The notes: generated by a model from the letters alone, not told the origin. A stretch of 64,000 nucleotides of DNA from Acidovorax radicis (GCF_020510705.1 NZ_CP075184.1:806001-870000), one strand, 5' to 3'; shown: positions 36,295 through 45,888, numbered from the stretch's first letter. Numbers and translations: made by a program.

Positions 36295-37089
36295 TCAGAA
36301 CTTCTCCCACGGCTGCAGATAGCGCCACTGCCCCTCGGGCACCTTGGCCAGCGGCACGCGGCCGATGCGGATGCGTTTGATGGCCACTACCTGCAGGCCC
36401 ACGGCGTCGCACATGGCAGGGATCTGGCCCGGGCGGATGCCCTTGAGCGCAAAACGCAGCTTGGTCTCGCTTTGCCAGCTTACCTTGATGGGCGGCAGCG
36501 GGCGGCCGTTGAACGTGAGGCCGTGGCACAGGCGCTGCAGGCCATTCGGCGCGATGTCGCCCTTGACCTCGACGGTGCACTCCTGCTCCAGCGACTCGAT
36601 GTCTTCGGCCAGCTTGCGCGCGATGCGCTTGTCTTGCGTGTAGACCACCAGGCCGCTGGCCTCGGTGGGCAGCGGCGTGAAGCATTCGAGCTGCTTGAAG
36701 TGGCGCTGCAGCACGCGGATGCCCGAGGCGTCTTCGGCCAGGTGGGACGCGGCATTGAGCAGCGTGAGCGCCTGTTGCGCGCCCTGGCTGCGGCTGGCGT
36801 GGGCCGCTTGCCCTGTGGGTGCGCTGGGCAGGCCCAGGCCGGCTTCAAACCCCACCGGCTTGTGCAGCAGCAGCGTCACCGGTGTCAGCTCCAGCAGGCT
36901 GGCGTCTTGTGCCACGGTCACGGCCTGGTCGGGGCGCACGCGGGTGCCGGGGGCTTCTTCCACCTGGCCGTCCACGCTCACAAAGCCGCCTTCGATGAAT
37001 TGCTCGGCCGTGCTGCGCGAGCAGCTCAGTTGGTCGGCCACGCGTTTGGCCAGGCGGATGTGGGTGGGGTCAGGGTTCTTGTCGGTCAT
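36295..37089 (-). CDS. RluF/RsuA-like S4-domain pseudouridine synthase homologue lacking the catalytic Asp
   Basis: A 264-residue protein with an N-terminal S4 RNA-binding domain (RLAKRVADQLSCSRSTAEQF) and an RsuA/RluF-type synthase domain (TLLLHKPVGF, then ASGLVVYTQD and a C-terminal GIRPGQIPAMCDAVGLQV). In active enzymes the motif is GRLDxxTxGL, with Asp as nucleophile. Here the aligned segment is TPLPTEASGL: both Arg and Asp are replaced by Pro. The rest of the fold is intact. It may bind rRNA without modifying it, or the true Asp may lie elsewhere; I consider loss of catalysis likely but unproven. Confidence 0.8.
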   Translation of the reverse strand: MTDKNPDPTHIRLAKRVADQLSCSRSTAEQFIEGGFVSVDGQVEEAPGTRVRPDQAVTVAQDASLLELTPVTLLLHKPVGFEAGLGLPSAPTGQAAHASRSQGAQQALTLLNAASHLAEDASGIRVLQRHFKQLECFTPLPTEASGLVVYTQDKRIARKLAEDIESLEQECTVEVKGDIAPNGLQRLCHGLTFNGRPLPPIKVSWQSETKLRFALKGIRPGQIPAMCDAVGLQVVAIKRIRIGRVPLAKVPEGQWRYLQPWEKF

Positions 37090-37119
37090 TGAATGAATGC
37101 GGTTGGGTGTTCTTGTTGT

Positions 37120-38820
37120 TCAGTTATTGCCAGGTTGTAGAGAGCGGATGCGCTCTACATGCGCCAGCAGCGAGCGCTGCGCCACGGGCCACATGCGCGG
37201 CGGCACGTCGTCATACGCGTGCTGCACCCACTCTTGAATGCTGCCCTGGGGCAGTGCCTGCATGGCGGCCAGCACCTTGGCCTCGCGCGCCAGGCGGTGG
37301 GCCTTGAGCTTGGCGATGGCGCCGCGCGCCCCGTTGACCGGGCCTCCCAGCACATAGCCATGCGCGGGCAGGATGAACTCCACGCCGTGTTCAGCGCACA
37401 CGGCATCGAGCCGGTCGAGCGAGTCGAGGTAGTCGGCCATGTTGCCGTCGGGCGGGTCGATCACGGTGGTGCTGCCGTTCAGGATGTGGTCGCCACTGAA
37501 CAGCAGGGCGTCTTCCACCAGCAAGAGGCACAGGTGGTTGGCCGCATGGCCGGGGGTGTGGATGACCTGCAGGGTGTGGGTGATTTTGCCCTCTGGCGCT
37601 TGTCCAGCAAGCGCAAGCGGCTCATTATTTTGTAGCGGCCGGTCGGGCGTGAACTGGCTGGCGGCGCGGGCCGTGGGGGCCGATGGCAGGCCCAGGATGG
37701 GCGGCCTGGGTTTGCCCGCCTGCACGCACATCGCCTGCAGTGGCGCGGCGCCTGGCGAGTGGTCGGGGTGCGAATGGGTGCACACGATCATGCGGATGTC
37801 GCCCCCGGCGGCGCGCCAGAGCTTGTCCAGGTGCTCGGCATCGGCCGGGCCCGGGTCGATGGCGATGAAGCCCGTGGACGGGCCGCCCACCAGGTAGCTG
37901 TTGGTGCCGGGGCCGGTCATCACACCGGGGTTGGGCGCGGTGAGGCGCTGCAGGTTGCGCAGCAGGGGCACGGGGCGTTCGGTCTGCCAGTCCAGCGGGT
38001 GCACGATCTGCCCGTCGGGGCACACCAGCGCCAGTTCGCCAAAGGGCGTTTCATCTTCCATGTAGCGCGCTTCCTTGCCCGCCAGGAGGCCTGCGCGCGG
38101 GCAGCTCACCCACAGCGGCTGCTCGTGCGCCACCGCGTCCAGCACCGCCTGGGTGCTGGCGAATTTTGCCAGGCGCTGCAGCGTGCGGATGGTGGGGAAG
38201 ATCATGAAGAACTGCCCGGCGTCGTGCCGCGCCAGCGCATCGGCAGGTCGCACCCACACGGGCTCGAACTGTTCGGATTCATCGGCCACGGGCTCCTGGC
38301 CCTCGGGCATGCGGGCCACGAGGAACGGCACCTCAAAGCGGCGCGCCAGGTCGCGGTCGGCCGTCCAGTGGGCCAGCAGGTACACGCTGTCGGCCGCCAG
38401 GCGCAGGCCGCGCGCCTGGCACTGCGCGGCAAACGGCTGGTGGCGGTCGATGGCGGCGATGTCCGCCGCGTTCGCCATGCGGCCGTCTGCATGGCGGGCC
38501 AGCAGGATGCCCAGCTCCTCGAAGCTCTCGCGGATGGCGGCGATGGCCTGGGTGAGGTGCAGGTCGCTTTGCGCGGGGCGGCGGTCGGCGGTGGCGTGTG
38601 TGGCGGGCGCGGCATCGAGCGCATCGATGCCGCCGCCGGGGAACACATAGGCGCCGGGCGCAAAGCTGGCCTTGTCCGAGCGCCGGGTCATCAAGACTTC
38701 GAGCCCGCCGCCCAAGCCTGCTGGTGTGCCTGCCGCATCGCGCAGCAGCAGCACGGTGGCGGCGGGGCGGGTGGCTACGGGTTCGCGGTGGGGGTGCAGT
38801 TGTTGGGTGATGCGGGGCAT
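37120..38820 (-). CDS. Nudix hydrolase - metallo-beta-lactamase fold fusion protein
   Basis: A 566-residue two-domain protein. Residues about 15-230 are Nudix-like: GAYVFPGGGIDAL, then, after an insertion of about 25 residues, the core RESFEELGILL. Residues about 285-540 form an MBL-fold hydrolase of the LACTB2/glyoxalase II type, with TGPGTNSYLVGG, the zinc motif THSHPDH near 347, HTPGHAANH, FSGDHIL and PAHGYV. The start at 38820 (MPRITQQL) is chosen over one 18 codons upstream. Substrates are unknown. Bases about 37590-37636 resemble repeat A and encode PLQNNEPLALAGQAPEG in frame. Confidence 0.83.
   Translation of the reverse strand: MPRITQQLHPHREPVATRPAATVLLLRDAAGTPAGLGGGLEVLMTRRSDKASFAPGAYVFPGGGIDALDAAPATHATADRRPAQSDLHLTQAIAAIRESFEELGILLARHADGRMANAADIAAIDRHQPFAAQCQARGLRLAADSVYLLAHWTADRDLARRFEVPFLVARMPEGQEPVADESEQFEPVWVRPADALARHDAGQFFMIFPTIRTLQRLAKFASTQAVLDAVAHEQPLWVSCPRAGLLAGKEARYMEDETPFGELALVCPDGQIVHPLDWQTERPVPLLRNLQRLTAPNPGVMTGPGTNSYLVGGPSTGFIAIDPGPADAEHLDKLWRAAGGDIRMIVCTHSHPDHSPGAAPLQAMCVQAGKPRPPILGLPSAPTARAASQFTPDRPLQNNEPLALAGQAPEGKITHTLQVIHTPGHAANHLCLLLVEDALLFSGDHILNGSTTVIDPPDGNMADYLDSLDRLDAVCAEHGVEFILPAHGYVLGGPVNGARGAIAKLKAHRLAREAKVLAAMQALPQGSIQEWVQHAYDDVPPRMWPVAQRSLLAHVERIRSLQPGNN
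37590..37636. repeat. Dispersed palindromic repeat family A, copy 9, inside the Nudix-MBL gene
   Basis: CTCTGGCGCTTGTCCAGCAA followed by GCGCAAGCGGCTCATTATTTTGTAG, a diverged family-A copy translated in frame between the zinc motif and the HTPGHAANH segment. Confidence 0.55.
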
Positions 38821-38898
38821 CGGCCCATTATCGAGGAGCTGCAAGGCGCGGTGCTTGCCAATATGGGCAAGCACCGTTCTCAGAACGGGTTCACGGTC

Positions 38899-39726
38899 TC
38901 AGTCCCAGGCAGGTGCCAGGCCTTCGGGGTTGACCAGGCGCTCGCCACGGTCCAGCGCCGCGATTTGTGCCAGGTCGGTGTCTGACAGCCGCAGTTGCCG
39001 GGCCTTCAGGTTGCTGGCCAGGTGGTCCCGCTGGGTGGACGACGGAATCACGGCGTAACCCAGTTGCAGGGCCCAGGCCAGCGCCACCTGCGCGGGCGTG
39101 GCACCGTGGGCCTGGGCGATGGCTTGCACAACCGGGTCAGCCAGCACCTTGCCATAAGCCAGCGTCATGTACGACGTGGTGTGAATGCCCTGGCTGCGCG
39201 CGAACTCCGCCACGGCGTGGTTTTGCAAGTAGGGGTGCAGCTCAATCTGGTGCGTGGCGATGGCCCCCGCCCCCACGGCGGCAATGGCTTCGCGCAGCAG
39301 GGCGATGTTGAAGTTTGACACGCCGATCTGCCGCGTCAGGCCCAGGGCTCGGGCCTCGGCCAGCGCGCCCATGAACTCGGCCACGGGCACCGCGCCGCCG
39401 GGTGAGGGCCAGTGGATCAGTGTGAGGTCAACATGGTCTGTGCGCAGTTTTGTCAGGCTGTCTTTGAGGCTGGGGATGAGCTTGTCACCTGCCAGGTGCT
39501 CGGTCCAGACCTTGGTGGTGATGAACAGTTCACCGCGCGGCACGCCGCTGTCAGCAATGGCCTGGCCGACGGCGGCTTCGTTGCCATAGATCTGCGCCGT
39601 ATCGATGGCGCGGTACCCCAGGTCGAGGGCGTTGCGCACGGAGTCGATGGCGACCTGGTCCTTGAGGCGAAAGGTGCCGACGCCGAAGGCGGGGAGGAGG
39701 GGAGAAGAAGGGGTGGAAGAAGTCAT
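38899..39726 (-). CDS. Aldo/keto reductase (2,5-diketo-gluconate reductase B-like)
   Basis: A 275-residue NADPH-dependent oxidoreductase. The AKR catalytic tetrad is visible: D42 and Y47 in [12 protein letters not shown]72 in FITTKVW and H105 in [10 protein letters not shown]. The C-terminal [17 protein letters not shown] holds the cofactor-binding segment. It is most like DkgB; the real substrate (keto sugar, methylglyoxal or other aldehyde) is not determined. The start is the ATG at 39726; the open frame continues far upstream only as shadow. It lies 47 bases after the MFS gene and may be cotranscribed. Confidence 0.9.
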   Translation of the reverse strand: MTSSTPSSPLLPAFGVGTFRLKDQVAIDSVRNALDLGYRAIDTAQIYGNEAAVGQAIADSGVPRGELFITTKVWTEHLAGDKLIPSLKDSLTKLRTDHVDLTLIHWPSPGGAVPVAEFMGALAEARALGLTRQIGVSNFNIALLREAIAAVGAGAIATHQIELHPYLQNHAVAEFARSQGIHTTSYMTLAYGKVLADPVVQAIAQAHGATPAQVALAWALQLGYAVIPSSTQRDHLASNLKARQLRLSDTDLAQIAALDRGERLVNPEGLAPAWD

Positions 39727-39773
39727 GGCGGTTCCAGCAACGAAAAGAAAGAAGGAGAGGTGTGGGGGAGGGC

Positions 39774-40976
39774 TCAGTGCCCCACGGGCACCGGGCCCGC
39801 TGAGCGCACGGGGATGCCGCTGCGCCGGTCGAGCACGCCGCTCCACTGCGTGAGGGCCAGCGACACCAGCACCACCAGGGCGCCGATCCAGGGCGTGTGT
39901 TGCAGGCCCAGGTGCGTCACGATCAGGCCACCGGCCCAGGCGGCGCCCGCAATGCCCACATTGAAGGCGGCGATGTTCAGGCCCGAGGCCACGTCCACCG
40001 CCTGCGGCGTGAAGCGCTCGGCCTGCTTGACCACATACACCTGCAGCCCCGGCACATTGCCAAACGCCACGGCGCCCCACAGCAGCACGGTGCCTACCGC
40101 CAGCCAGGGGTAGGGCGCGGTGAACTGCAGCAACAACAACACAGCAGCCAGCAGCGCAAAGATGATGCGCAGCGCCGGGATGGGCCCCAGCCGGTCGGCC
40201 AGCCGGCCGCCCCAGAGGTTGCCCACGGCCACCGACACGCCGTACACCAGCATCACCCAGCCCACCGCGCCTGCGCTGAAGCCTGAGATGTCGGTGAGGA
40301 TGGACGCGAGAAAAGTGAATGGGATGAACGTGCCGCCGTAGCCGATGGCTGTCTTGGCATACACCAGCAGCAGGCGCGGTTCGGCCAGCACCTTCGCCTG
40401 CTGCAGCAGCGAGGCGGGCGGTGTGTGGGCGATGTGGCGCGGCACAAAGATGGCGCTGCCGATCAAGGCCACCACGCCCAGGGCCGACACGGCCAGAAAG
40501 GTCTCGCGCCAGCCAAAGTGCTGGCCGATGAAGGTGCCCAGCGGCACGCCGGTGACCAGGGCCACGGTGAGGCCGGTGAACATGATCGCAATGGCGCTGG
40601 CGGCCTTCTCGCGCGGCACCAGGCCGGTGGCGATGGTCGAGCCGATGGAGAAGAACACACCGTGCGCCAGGCCGGTGAGGATGCGCGCGGCCACCAGCGT
40701 CTCGTAGCTGGGCGCCTGCCAGGCCAGCAGGTTGCCCACCGTGAACAGCGCCATCAGCGACAGCAGCAGCGCCTTGCGCGGCAGCTTGCCGGTGAGGGCC
40801 GTGAGCACCGGCGCGCCGATGGCGACACCCAGCGCATACAGGCTGACCAGCAGGCCCGCCGAGGGGATGGTGATGGACAGATCCGCCGCCACGGTGGGCA
40901 GCAGGCCAACGATCACGAACTCGGTCGTGCCGATGGCAAAAGCGCTGAGCGTCAGCGCGAGCAAGGCAATGGGCAT
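39774..40976 (-). CDS. MFS efflux transporter (AraJ/YdhP-like)
   Basis: A 400-residue twelve-helix proton-driven exporter of the drug:H+ antiporter-1 group. The opening [20 protein letters not shown] followed by [13 protein letters not shown] is characteristic ([10 protein letters not shown]), and the antiporter motif is seen in [20 protein letters not shown]. The cargo is unknown. It is divergent from a LysR regulator, whose likely operator lies between them, and the aldo/keto reductase follows on the same strand. Confidence 0.92.
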   Translation of the reverse strand: MPIALLALTLSAFAIGTTEFVIVGLLPTVAADLSITIPSAGLLVSLYALGVAIGAPVLTALTGKLPRKALLLSLMALFTVGNLLAWQAPSYETLVAARILTGLAHGVFFSIGSTIATGLVPREKAASAIAIMFTGLTVALVTGVPLGTFIGQHFGWRETFLAVSALGVVALIGSAIFVPRHIAHTPPASLLQQAKVLAEPRLLLVYAKTAIGYGGTFIPFTFLASILTDISGFSAGAVGWVMLVYGVSVAVGNLWGGRLADRLGPIPALRIIFALLAAVLLLLQFTAPYPWLAVGTVLLWGAVAFGNVPGLQVYVVKQAERFTPQAVDVASGLNIAAFNVGIAGAAWAGGLIVTHLGLQHTPWIGALVVLVSLALTQWSGVLDRRSGIPVRSAGPVPVGH

Positions 40977-41054
40977 GGAAACACTCCTGTGAACATGGGA
41001 CGGAGTGTGGGCGCTTCAGTCTTGCAGAAAAAGACGGTTGTAATCCATTGATAA

Positions 41055-41069
41055 TTGATTTGAAATCAA
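41055..41069. promoter_or_regulatory. Probable LysR operator between the MFS exporter and its regulator
   Basis: TTGATTTGAAATCAA is a perfect 7-bp inverted repeat about one central base and contains the LysR T-N11-A pattern. It lies 23 bases upstream of the regulator ATG in the 115-base divergent promoter region. Confidence 0.6.
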
Positions 41070-41091
41070 CAATGAGAACGCCGGGGCATTG

Positions 41092-41976
41092 ATGAAAACC
41101 ACGCTGGAAGAGTTGCAGGCCTTTGTGGCCGTGGTGGATGGCGGCTCCATCACGGCGGCGGCTGACGCGCTGGGCCAGACGGTCTCGGGCGTCAGCCGGG
41201 CACTGGCGCGGCTGGAAACAAAGCTCGACACCACACTGCTGCGCCGCACCACGCGCCGCACCGAGTTGACGGAAGAGGGGTACGCCTTCCTGCAGCGCAC
41301 GCGCGCCATCCTCGCGTCCATCGACGACGCCGAAGAGCACATGGCCGCGCGCCGCCAGCAGCCCGCAGGCCGCCTGCGTGTGAACGCGGCCACGCCCTTC
41401 ATGCTGCATGCGGTGGTGCCGCTGGTGCCCGCGTTTCGCAAGGCCTACCCGCAGATCACGCTGGAGCTGGACACCGACGAACTCAACATCGACCTGCTGG
41501 AGCGCCGCACCGACGTGGCCATCCGCATCGGCCATCTGCGCGACTCCACCCTGCATGCACGGCCGCTGTGCACCAGCCGCATCCGCGTGCTGGCCAGCCC
41601 CGCGTACCTGGAGGCCCAGGGCAAGCCCCGGGCCGTGCAGGACCTGGCGCGGCACACGCTGCTGGGCTTCACACAGCCCGAGTCGCTCAACCGCTGGCCG
41701 CTGCGCGGCACCCATGGGGATGAATGGCCGGTGGCGCCGCAGATCACGGCATCGAGCGGCGAAACCCTGCGCCAGCTGGCGCTGCAGGGCGTGGGCATGG
41801 TGTGCCTGTCAGACTTCATGACCACCGCCGACCGCGCGCGGGGTGACCTGGTGCAGGTGCTGGCCAAAGACACGGTGGACGTGCGCCAGCCCATCAGCGC
41901 GGTGTATTACCGCAACACGCAGCTGGCGGCGCGCATTGCCTGTTTTCTGGATTTTTTGCAGCAGCGCATGGGTTGA
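41092..41976 (+). CDS. LysR-family transcriptional regulator
   Basis: A 294-residue regulator with an N-terminal winged helix-turn-helix ([20 protein letters not shown], then [15 protein letters not shown]) and a LysR substrate-binding domain. The ATG at 41092 is preferred to the TTG at 41089. It is divergent from the MFS exporter and, by the usual LysR logic, should autoregulate and control that exporter. The inducer is unknown. Confidence 0.9.
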   Translation: MKTTLEELQAFVAVVDGGSITAAADALGQTVSGVSRALARLETKLDTTLLRRTTRRTELTEEGYAFLQRTRAILASIDDAEEHMAARRQQPAGRLRVNAATPFMLHAVVPLVPAFRKAYPQITLELDTDELNIDLLERRTDVAIRIGHLRDSTLHARPLCTSRIRVLASPAYLEAQGKPRAVQDLARHTLLGFTQPESLNRWPLRGTHGDEWPVAPQITASSGETLRQLALQGVGMVCLSDFMTTADRARGDLVQVLAKDTVDVRQPISAVYYRNTQLAARIACFLDFLQQRMG

Positions 41977-42000
41977 GCGGCCTTGTTGCGCTGCGGCCCC

Positions 42001-42198
42001 TCAGCGCATGGCGCGCAGCTGTTGCAGGCGCAGCAGTGTGGCGTCGATCACCGTGTTGGCGCTCTCCAGCCCACAAGTCCACAAAATTTCCAGCAATTCG
42101 ATCAGCGCGATGGCGCTGTTCTCTTTCAGCGCGGCGTTGGCGGCTGCCTGGGGGTTGCACACCTCCAACTGATCAAGCACTTCGACGGTCAATCCCAT
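42001..42198 (-). CDS. Small hypothetical protein, 65 residues
   Basis: Not recognised. It reads MGLTVEVLDQLEVCNPQAAA and continues as a largely helical acidic/hydrophobic protein ending RLQQLRAMR. A strong ribosome-binding site (AAAGGAGG, eight bases before the ATG at 42198) argues that it is real. It has no membrane helix or signal peptide. It lies 24 bases after the convergent LysR gene; bases 42199-42396 hold nothing else that I can identify. Confidence 0.6.
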   Translation of the reverse strand: MGLTVEVLDQLEVCNPQAAANAALKENSAIALIELLEILWTCGLESANTVIDATLLRLQQLRAMR

Positions 42199-42396
42199 GG
42201 GGCACCCCTCCTTTTGTGAAGCGCCATGGTAGGTGCCGGTGCGCCGCATGCCCATCGGCCTGCCTGATCGACATCAAAGGCAGGCAAAAAAGTGGGCCCT
42301 ACGCGCCGCCGCTATGCCGCTCTGCCGCTTTACGAACCGCTGCGCCCCGAGGGAGCCGGCTTTTGTCTTGGGGCGGCCGGGCGACAAAACCGCTGG

Positions 42397-43101
42397 TCAG
42401 CCCCGTGCCGGAATGGCCAGACCCTTGGCCACGGCAGGGCGTGCCACGAAGGCCGCCAGCACGCGCTGCACTTCGGGGAAGGCATCAAAGCCCACAAGAT
42501 CGCGCGCCTCGTAAAACCCCACCAGGTTGCGCACCCAGGGCCAGATGGCGATGTCGGCAATGGTGTAGGTGTCGCCCATCACCCACTGGCGGCCCTGCAC
42601 GCGCTGGTTCAGCACACCCAGCAGGCGCCGCGATTCGGCCACGTAGCGGTCGCGCGGGCGCTTGTCCTCAAAGTCCTTGCCCGCAAACTTGTGAAAGAAC
42701 CCGAGCTGGCCAAACATGGGCCCCACGCCGCCCATCTGCCACATCAGCCACTGGATGGTTTCGAAGCGCGCGGCGGCATCCGGGGGGATCAGCTGGCCGG
42801 TCTTGTCGGCCAGGTACAGCAGGATGGCGCCGGATTCGAACAGCGCCAGCGGCTGGCCGCCCGGGCCGTTGGGGTCGAGGATGGCGGGGATCTTGTTGTT
42901 GGGGTTGAGCGACAGGAATTCGGGCGAGGTCTGGTCGTTGGTGTCAAAGCTCACCAGGTGCGGCTCGTAGGGTAGGCCCAGTTCTTCGAGCGCGATCGAC
43001 ACCTTCACGCCGTTGGGCGTGGGCAGCGAATACAGCTGCAGGCGATCGGGGTGCTGGGCGGGCCATTTGTGGGTGATGGGGAACGCGGAGAGATCGGGCA
43101 T
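42397..43101 (-). CDS. Glutathione S-transferase, YfcG type (disulfide-bond oxidoreductase)
   Basis: A 234-residue GST-fold protein with a thioredoxin-like N-terminal domain and a helical C-terminal domain. [20 protein letters not shown] and [18 protein letters not shown] are the signature of the Nu-class/YfcG group, which reduces disulfides with glutathione. [18 protein letters not shown] is the glutathione-binding ESxAI region. The ATG at 43101 gives the normal length; the longer open frame is shadow of dapF. It is divergent from dapF. Confidence 0.9.
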   Translation of the reverse strand: MPDLSAFPITHKWPAQHPDRLQLYSLPTPNGVKVSIALEELGLPYEPHLVSFDTNDQTSPEFLSLNPNNKIPAILDPNGPGGQPLALFESGAILLYLADKTGQLIPPDAAARFETIQWLMWQMGGVGPMFGQLGFFHKFAGKDFEDKRPRDRYVAESRRLLGVLNQRVQGRQWVMGDTYTIADIAIWPWVRNLVGFYEARDLVGFDAFPEVQRVLAAFVARPAVAKGLAIPARG

Positions 43102-43216
43102 GGAAGAGTCCTTGCTGGTGGCGGCCACAGCGGCGCCAAAAGAGCGCAAGCCTAATAGGGCGGTGAAACCGGCGCAGTCTGAGGTTATTGGGGCACCACC
43201 GACGATAATCTGGCGG

Positions 43217-44098
43217 ATGCAGATTCGCTTTACCAAAATGCAAGGCGCGGGCAACGATTTCGTGGTGCTCGACGAAACCCAGGGCCGTCTGGGGCTGAGC
43301 ACGGCCCAATACCGTTTCCTGGCAGACCGACACTTCGGTGTCGGGGCCGACCAGATCCTCACCGTGCGGCCCTCGCCGGGTGAGGGCATCGATTTTGAAT
43401 ACGTGATCCACAACGCCGATGGCGGCGAGGTGGAGCAGTGTGGCAACGGCGCGCGCTGCTTTGCGCGATTTGTGCACGACCGGAGCCTGTCGCGCAAGGA
43501 CACCCTCCGCGTACAGACCAAAAGCGGCGTGATTGCGCCCCGCCTCACGGGTGACGGCCGTGTCACGGTGGACATGGGCCGCCCCGAGTTTGACCCGGCC
43601 AAGGTGCCGTTTGATACCGCCGGTCTCACACCCGTACAGCAGGGTTTGGGGCAAAAGTGGCCCCTGGCGCTTGATAAGCAAGCGGGAGTAGCTCCTGTTT
43701 TGGTAGTGGTTGCTTCCATGGGCAACCCCCACGCCGTGCAACTGGTGGACGATGTGGACACGGCTGCGGTCGCGCAGACGGGTCCGCTGATCGAGCGCCA
43801 TGTGCGTTTTCCGCAGCGCGTGAACGCGGGCTATCTGCAGATCGTGGACCGCACCCATGTGCGGCTGCGCGTGTTTGAGCGCGGCGCGGGCGAAACCCTG
43901 GCCTGTGGCACAGGCGCCTGCGCGGCCGTGGCGTCGGGCATCCGCCTGGGCTTGCTGGACACCGAGGTTCAGGTGGACACGCGCGGCGGCCGCCTCACCA
44001 TTGCCTGGAGTGGTGCCGACACCGATTCTGTTTTCATGACTGGCCCCGCCACCACGGTGTTTGAAGGCCAGATCGACATTCCTGACAACCTCTTATGA
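43217..44098 (+). CDS. dapF: Diaminopimelate epimerase
   Basis: A 293-residue enzyme converting LL- to meso-diaminopimelate for lysine and peptidoglycan. The two catalytic cysteines are C75 (EQCGNGARC) and C230 (LACGTGAC). The ATG at 43217 gives [15 protein letters not shown], the normal start. Residues encoded by about 43655-43702 ([15 protein letters not shown]) derive from a repeat-A copy and form an apparent insertion before MGNPHAV; family members are usually about 275-290 residues. Its stop overlaps the DUF484 start (ATGA). Confidence 0.95.
   Translation: MQIRFTKMQGAGNDFVVLDETQGRLGLSTAQYRFLADRHFGVGADQILTVRPSPGEGIDFEYVIHNADGGEVEQCGNGARCFARFVHDRSLSRKDTLRVQTKSGVIAPRLTGDGRVTVDMGRPEFDPAKVPFDTAGLTPVQQGLGQKWPLALDKQAGVAPVLVVVASMGNPHAVQLVDDVDTAAVAQTGPLIERHVRFPQRVNAGYLQIVDRTHVRLRVFERGAGETLACGTGACAAVASGIRLGLLDTEVQVDTRGGRLTIAWSGADTDSVFMTGPATTVFEGQIDIPDNLL
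43655..43702. repeat. Dispersed palindromic repeat family A, copy 10, inside dapF
   Basis: CCCCTGGCGCTTGATAAGCA followed by AGCGGGAGTAGCTCCTGTTTT. The GCGCTTGATAAGCAAGCG core and the TAGCTCCTGTTTT arm match family A and are read in frame within dapF. Confidence 0.7.
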
Positions 44099-44784
44099 CC
44101 TCCCACATCCCTCCGATCACCGAAGAAGACATCGCCCAGTTCCTGACCCACACGCCAGGTTTCTTTGAGCGCCATGCCGAGGTGCTGGCCAGCGTGCAGA
44201 TCACCAGCCCGCATGGGGCGCGCGCCGTGAGCCTGCAAGAGCGCCAGGCCGAGATGCTGCGCGAGAAGATCAAGGGGCTGGAGCAGCGCGTCATGGAAAT
44301 GGTGCGCAACAGCACCGACAACGCAGCGATTGCCCAGAAGGTGCACCAGTGGACGAGCGCGCTGCTGCTGGTGCGCGACCCGTTCGACCTGCCCCAGGCC
44401 GTGATCGATGGCGTGCGCACCCTGTTCGACGTGCCCCAGGCTGCGGTGCGTGTGTGGGAGGTGGCCGCTCCGTACATCGACGCCGACTTTACCCAGGGGG
44501 CCAGCGAGGATGCGCGCGCGTTCGCTTCGTCGCTGACCATGCCGTTCTGCGGCCCCAACCTGGGCTTCGAGCCCGCAGGCTGGCTGGCCAGCGAGGCGGG
44601 CGAACCCGCCCAGTCGCTGGCCCTGCTGCCACTGCGCGAAGGCGCCATCGACAGCGCCACGCCCGCATTTGGCCTCTTGGTGCTGGGCTCGCAAGACCCA
44701 CAGCGTTTTGATGCCACGATGGGCACCGATTTTCTGTCGCGCATGGCAGAACTCGCCAGTGCCGCACTGCTGCGGCTGAAGTAG
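44095..44784 (+). CDS. DUF484 family protein
   Basis: A 229-residue cytosolic protein of the DUF484 family (GAF-like fold), function unknown. [20 protein letters not shown] followed by [14 protein letters not shown] and [13 protein letters not shown] are the recognisable family signature. It overlaps dapF by four bases and precedes xerC by 49, the conserved dapF-DUF484-xerC order of proteobacteria, which suggests cotranscription. Confidence 0.9.
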   Translation: MTSHIPPITEEDIAQFLTHTPGFFERHAEVLASVQITSPHGARAVSLQERQAEMLREKIKGLEQRVMEMVRNSTDNAAIAQKVHQWTSALLLVRDPFDLPQAVIDGVRTLFDVPQAAVRVWEVAAPYIDADFTQGASEDARAFASSLTMPFCGPNLGFEPAGWLASEAGEPAQSLALLPLREGAIDSATPAFGLLVLGSQDPQRFDATMGTDFLSRMAELASAALLRLK

Positions 44785-44833
44785 CCCGCGAGCCAGCACC
44801 AGCACCAACACGGCGGCGGATCGGCCACGGCAA

Positions 44834-45802
44834 ATGTCTGAAACGCCCACCACGCTCGACCCGCACGTCCTGCGCTACCTGGAGCATGTGCGCGTCGAAA
44901 AGCGGCTGGCGGCGCGCACGCTCACGCTCTACACCCTGGACCTTGAAAAGCTCGCGCAGTTTGCGGACGGCGTGCATGTGCCGCTGCTGCAACTGCAGAC
45001 CGCGCACATCCGCCGTTTCGTGGCGCAGATGCACAGCGGCGGGCGCAGCGGACGGGGCATTGCGCTCATCCTCTCGGGCTGGCGCGGTTTTTTCACCTGG
45101 GCCGGGCGGCAAGGGCTGATTCCCCACAACCCGGTGCAGGATGTGCGCGCTCCCAAAGCGCCCAAGCCCTTGCCCAAGGCGCTGGGCGTGGACGACGCCG
45201 TGCGCCTGGCCGAGTTTGACAATACGGGCGCCGACCCGTGGCTGGAGGCACGCGATGCGGCCATGGTCGAGCTGCTGTATGGCTGTGGCCTGCGGGTGGG
45301 TGAGCTGGCCGGGCTGGATGCCGTTCCCAGTGCCGACACCCAGCGCCTGGGCCGGGGCTGGGTGGATCTGGACGCCGGCGAGGCCCACGTTTTTGGTAAA
45401 GGCAGCAAACGGCGCAGCGTGCCGGTGGGCCGCGCTGCCACCCAGGCGCTGCAAACGTGGCTCGCGCTGCGCGCGACGCCTTTCGGCGGGGAGGGCTCCG
45501 CACGGCTGGATGCGGCGCTGTTCGTGGGCCAGCGCGGCGCCCGGCTCACGGCGCAGTCGATCTGGCTGCGCCTGCGCCAGCGCAGCCAGCAGGCGGGGCT
45601 GACCACGCCCGTGCACCCGCACATGCTGCGCCACTCGTTTGCCAGCCACCTGCTGCAAAGCAGTGGCGACCTGCGCGCGGTGCAGGAGTTGCTGGGCCAC
45701 GCCAACATCACCACCACGCAGGTGTACACACGGCTCGATTTTCAGCACCTGGCCAAGGTGTATGACGCGGCGCATCCGCGTGCGCGGAAGAAGCCGGATT
45801 GA
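44834..45802 (+). CDS. xerC: Site-specific tyrosine recombinase XerC
   Basis: A 322-residue recombinase that, with XerD, resolves chromosome dimers at dif. The N-terminal core-binding domain is followed by the catalytic domain with Arg in YGCGLRVGELAGL, Lys in FGKGSKRRSVPV, His-x-x-Arg in HPHMLRHSFASHLL, the second His in LLGHANITTTQVYT and the nucleophile Tyr there. All catalytic residues are present. Its place downstream of dapF and DUF484 supports the assignment to XerC rather than XerD. Confidence 0.93.
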   Translation: MSETPTTLDPHVLRYLEHVRVEKRLAARTLTLYTLDLEKLAQFADGVHVPLLQLQTAHIRRFVAQMHSGGRSGRGIALILSGWRGFFTWAGRQGLIPHNPVQDVRAPKAPKPLPKALGVDDAVRLAEFDNTGADPWLEARDAAMVELLYGCGLRVGELAGLDAVPSADTQRLGRGWVDLDAGEAHVFGKGSKRRSVPVGRAATQALQTWLALRATPFGGEGSARLDAALFVGQRGARLTAQSIWLRLRQRSQQAGLTTPVHPHMLRHSFASHLLQSSGDLRAVQELLGHANITTTQVYTRLDFQHLAKVYDAAHPRARKKPD

Positions 45803-45888
45803 CCCCACGCGCGCCTGCCGCTGTTTGTTGGGGGGGCACTTGGGGCCGCCCCGCGCGATGGAAAAAACGAAAGGCGGCCAGATGCCCG

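Noticed and set aside
40400-41051. Polar His/Gln/Arg-rich open frames on the plus strand near the MFS gene
   Set aside because: Shadow frames of the MFS coding strand, without support from start signals or motifs.
39727-41715. A 663-codon upstream extension of the aldo/keto reductase frame
   Set aside because: It is out of frame with the MFS gene and antisense to the LysR gene; the ATG at 39726 gives the complete AKR fold.
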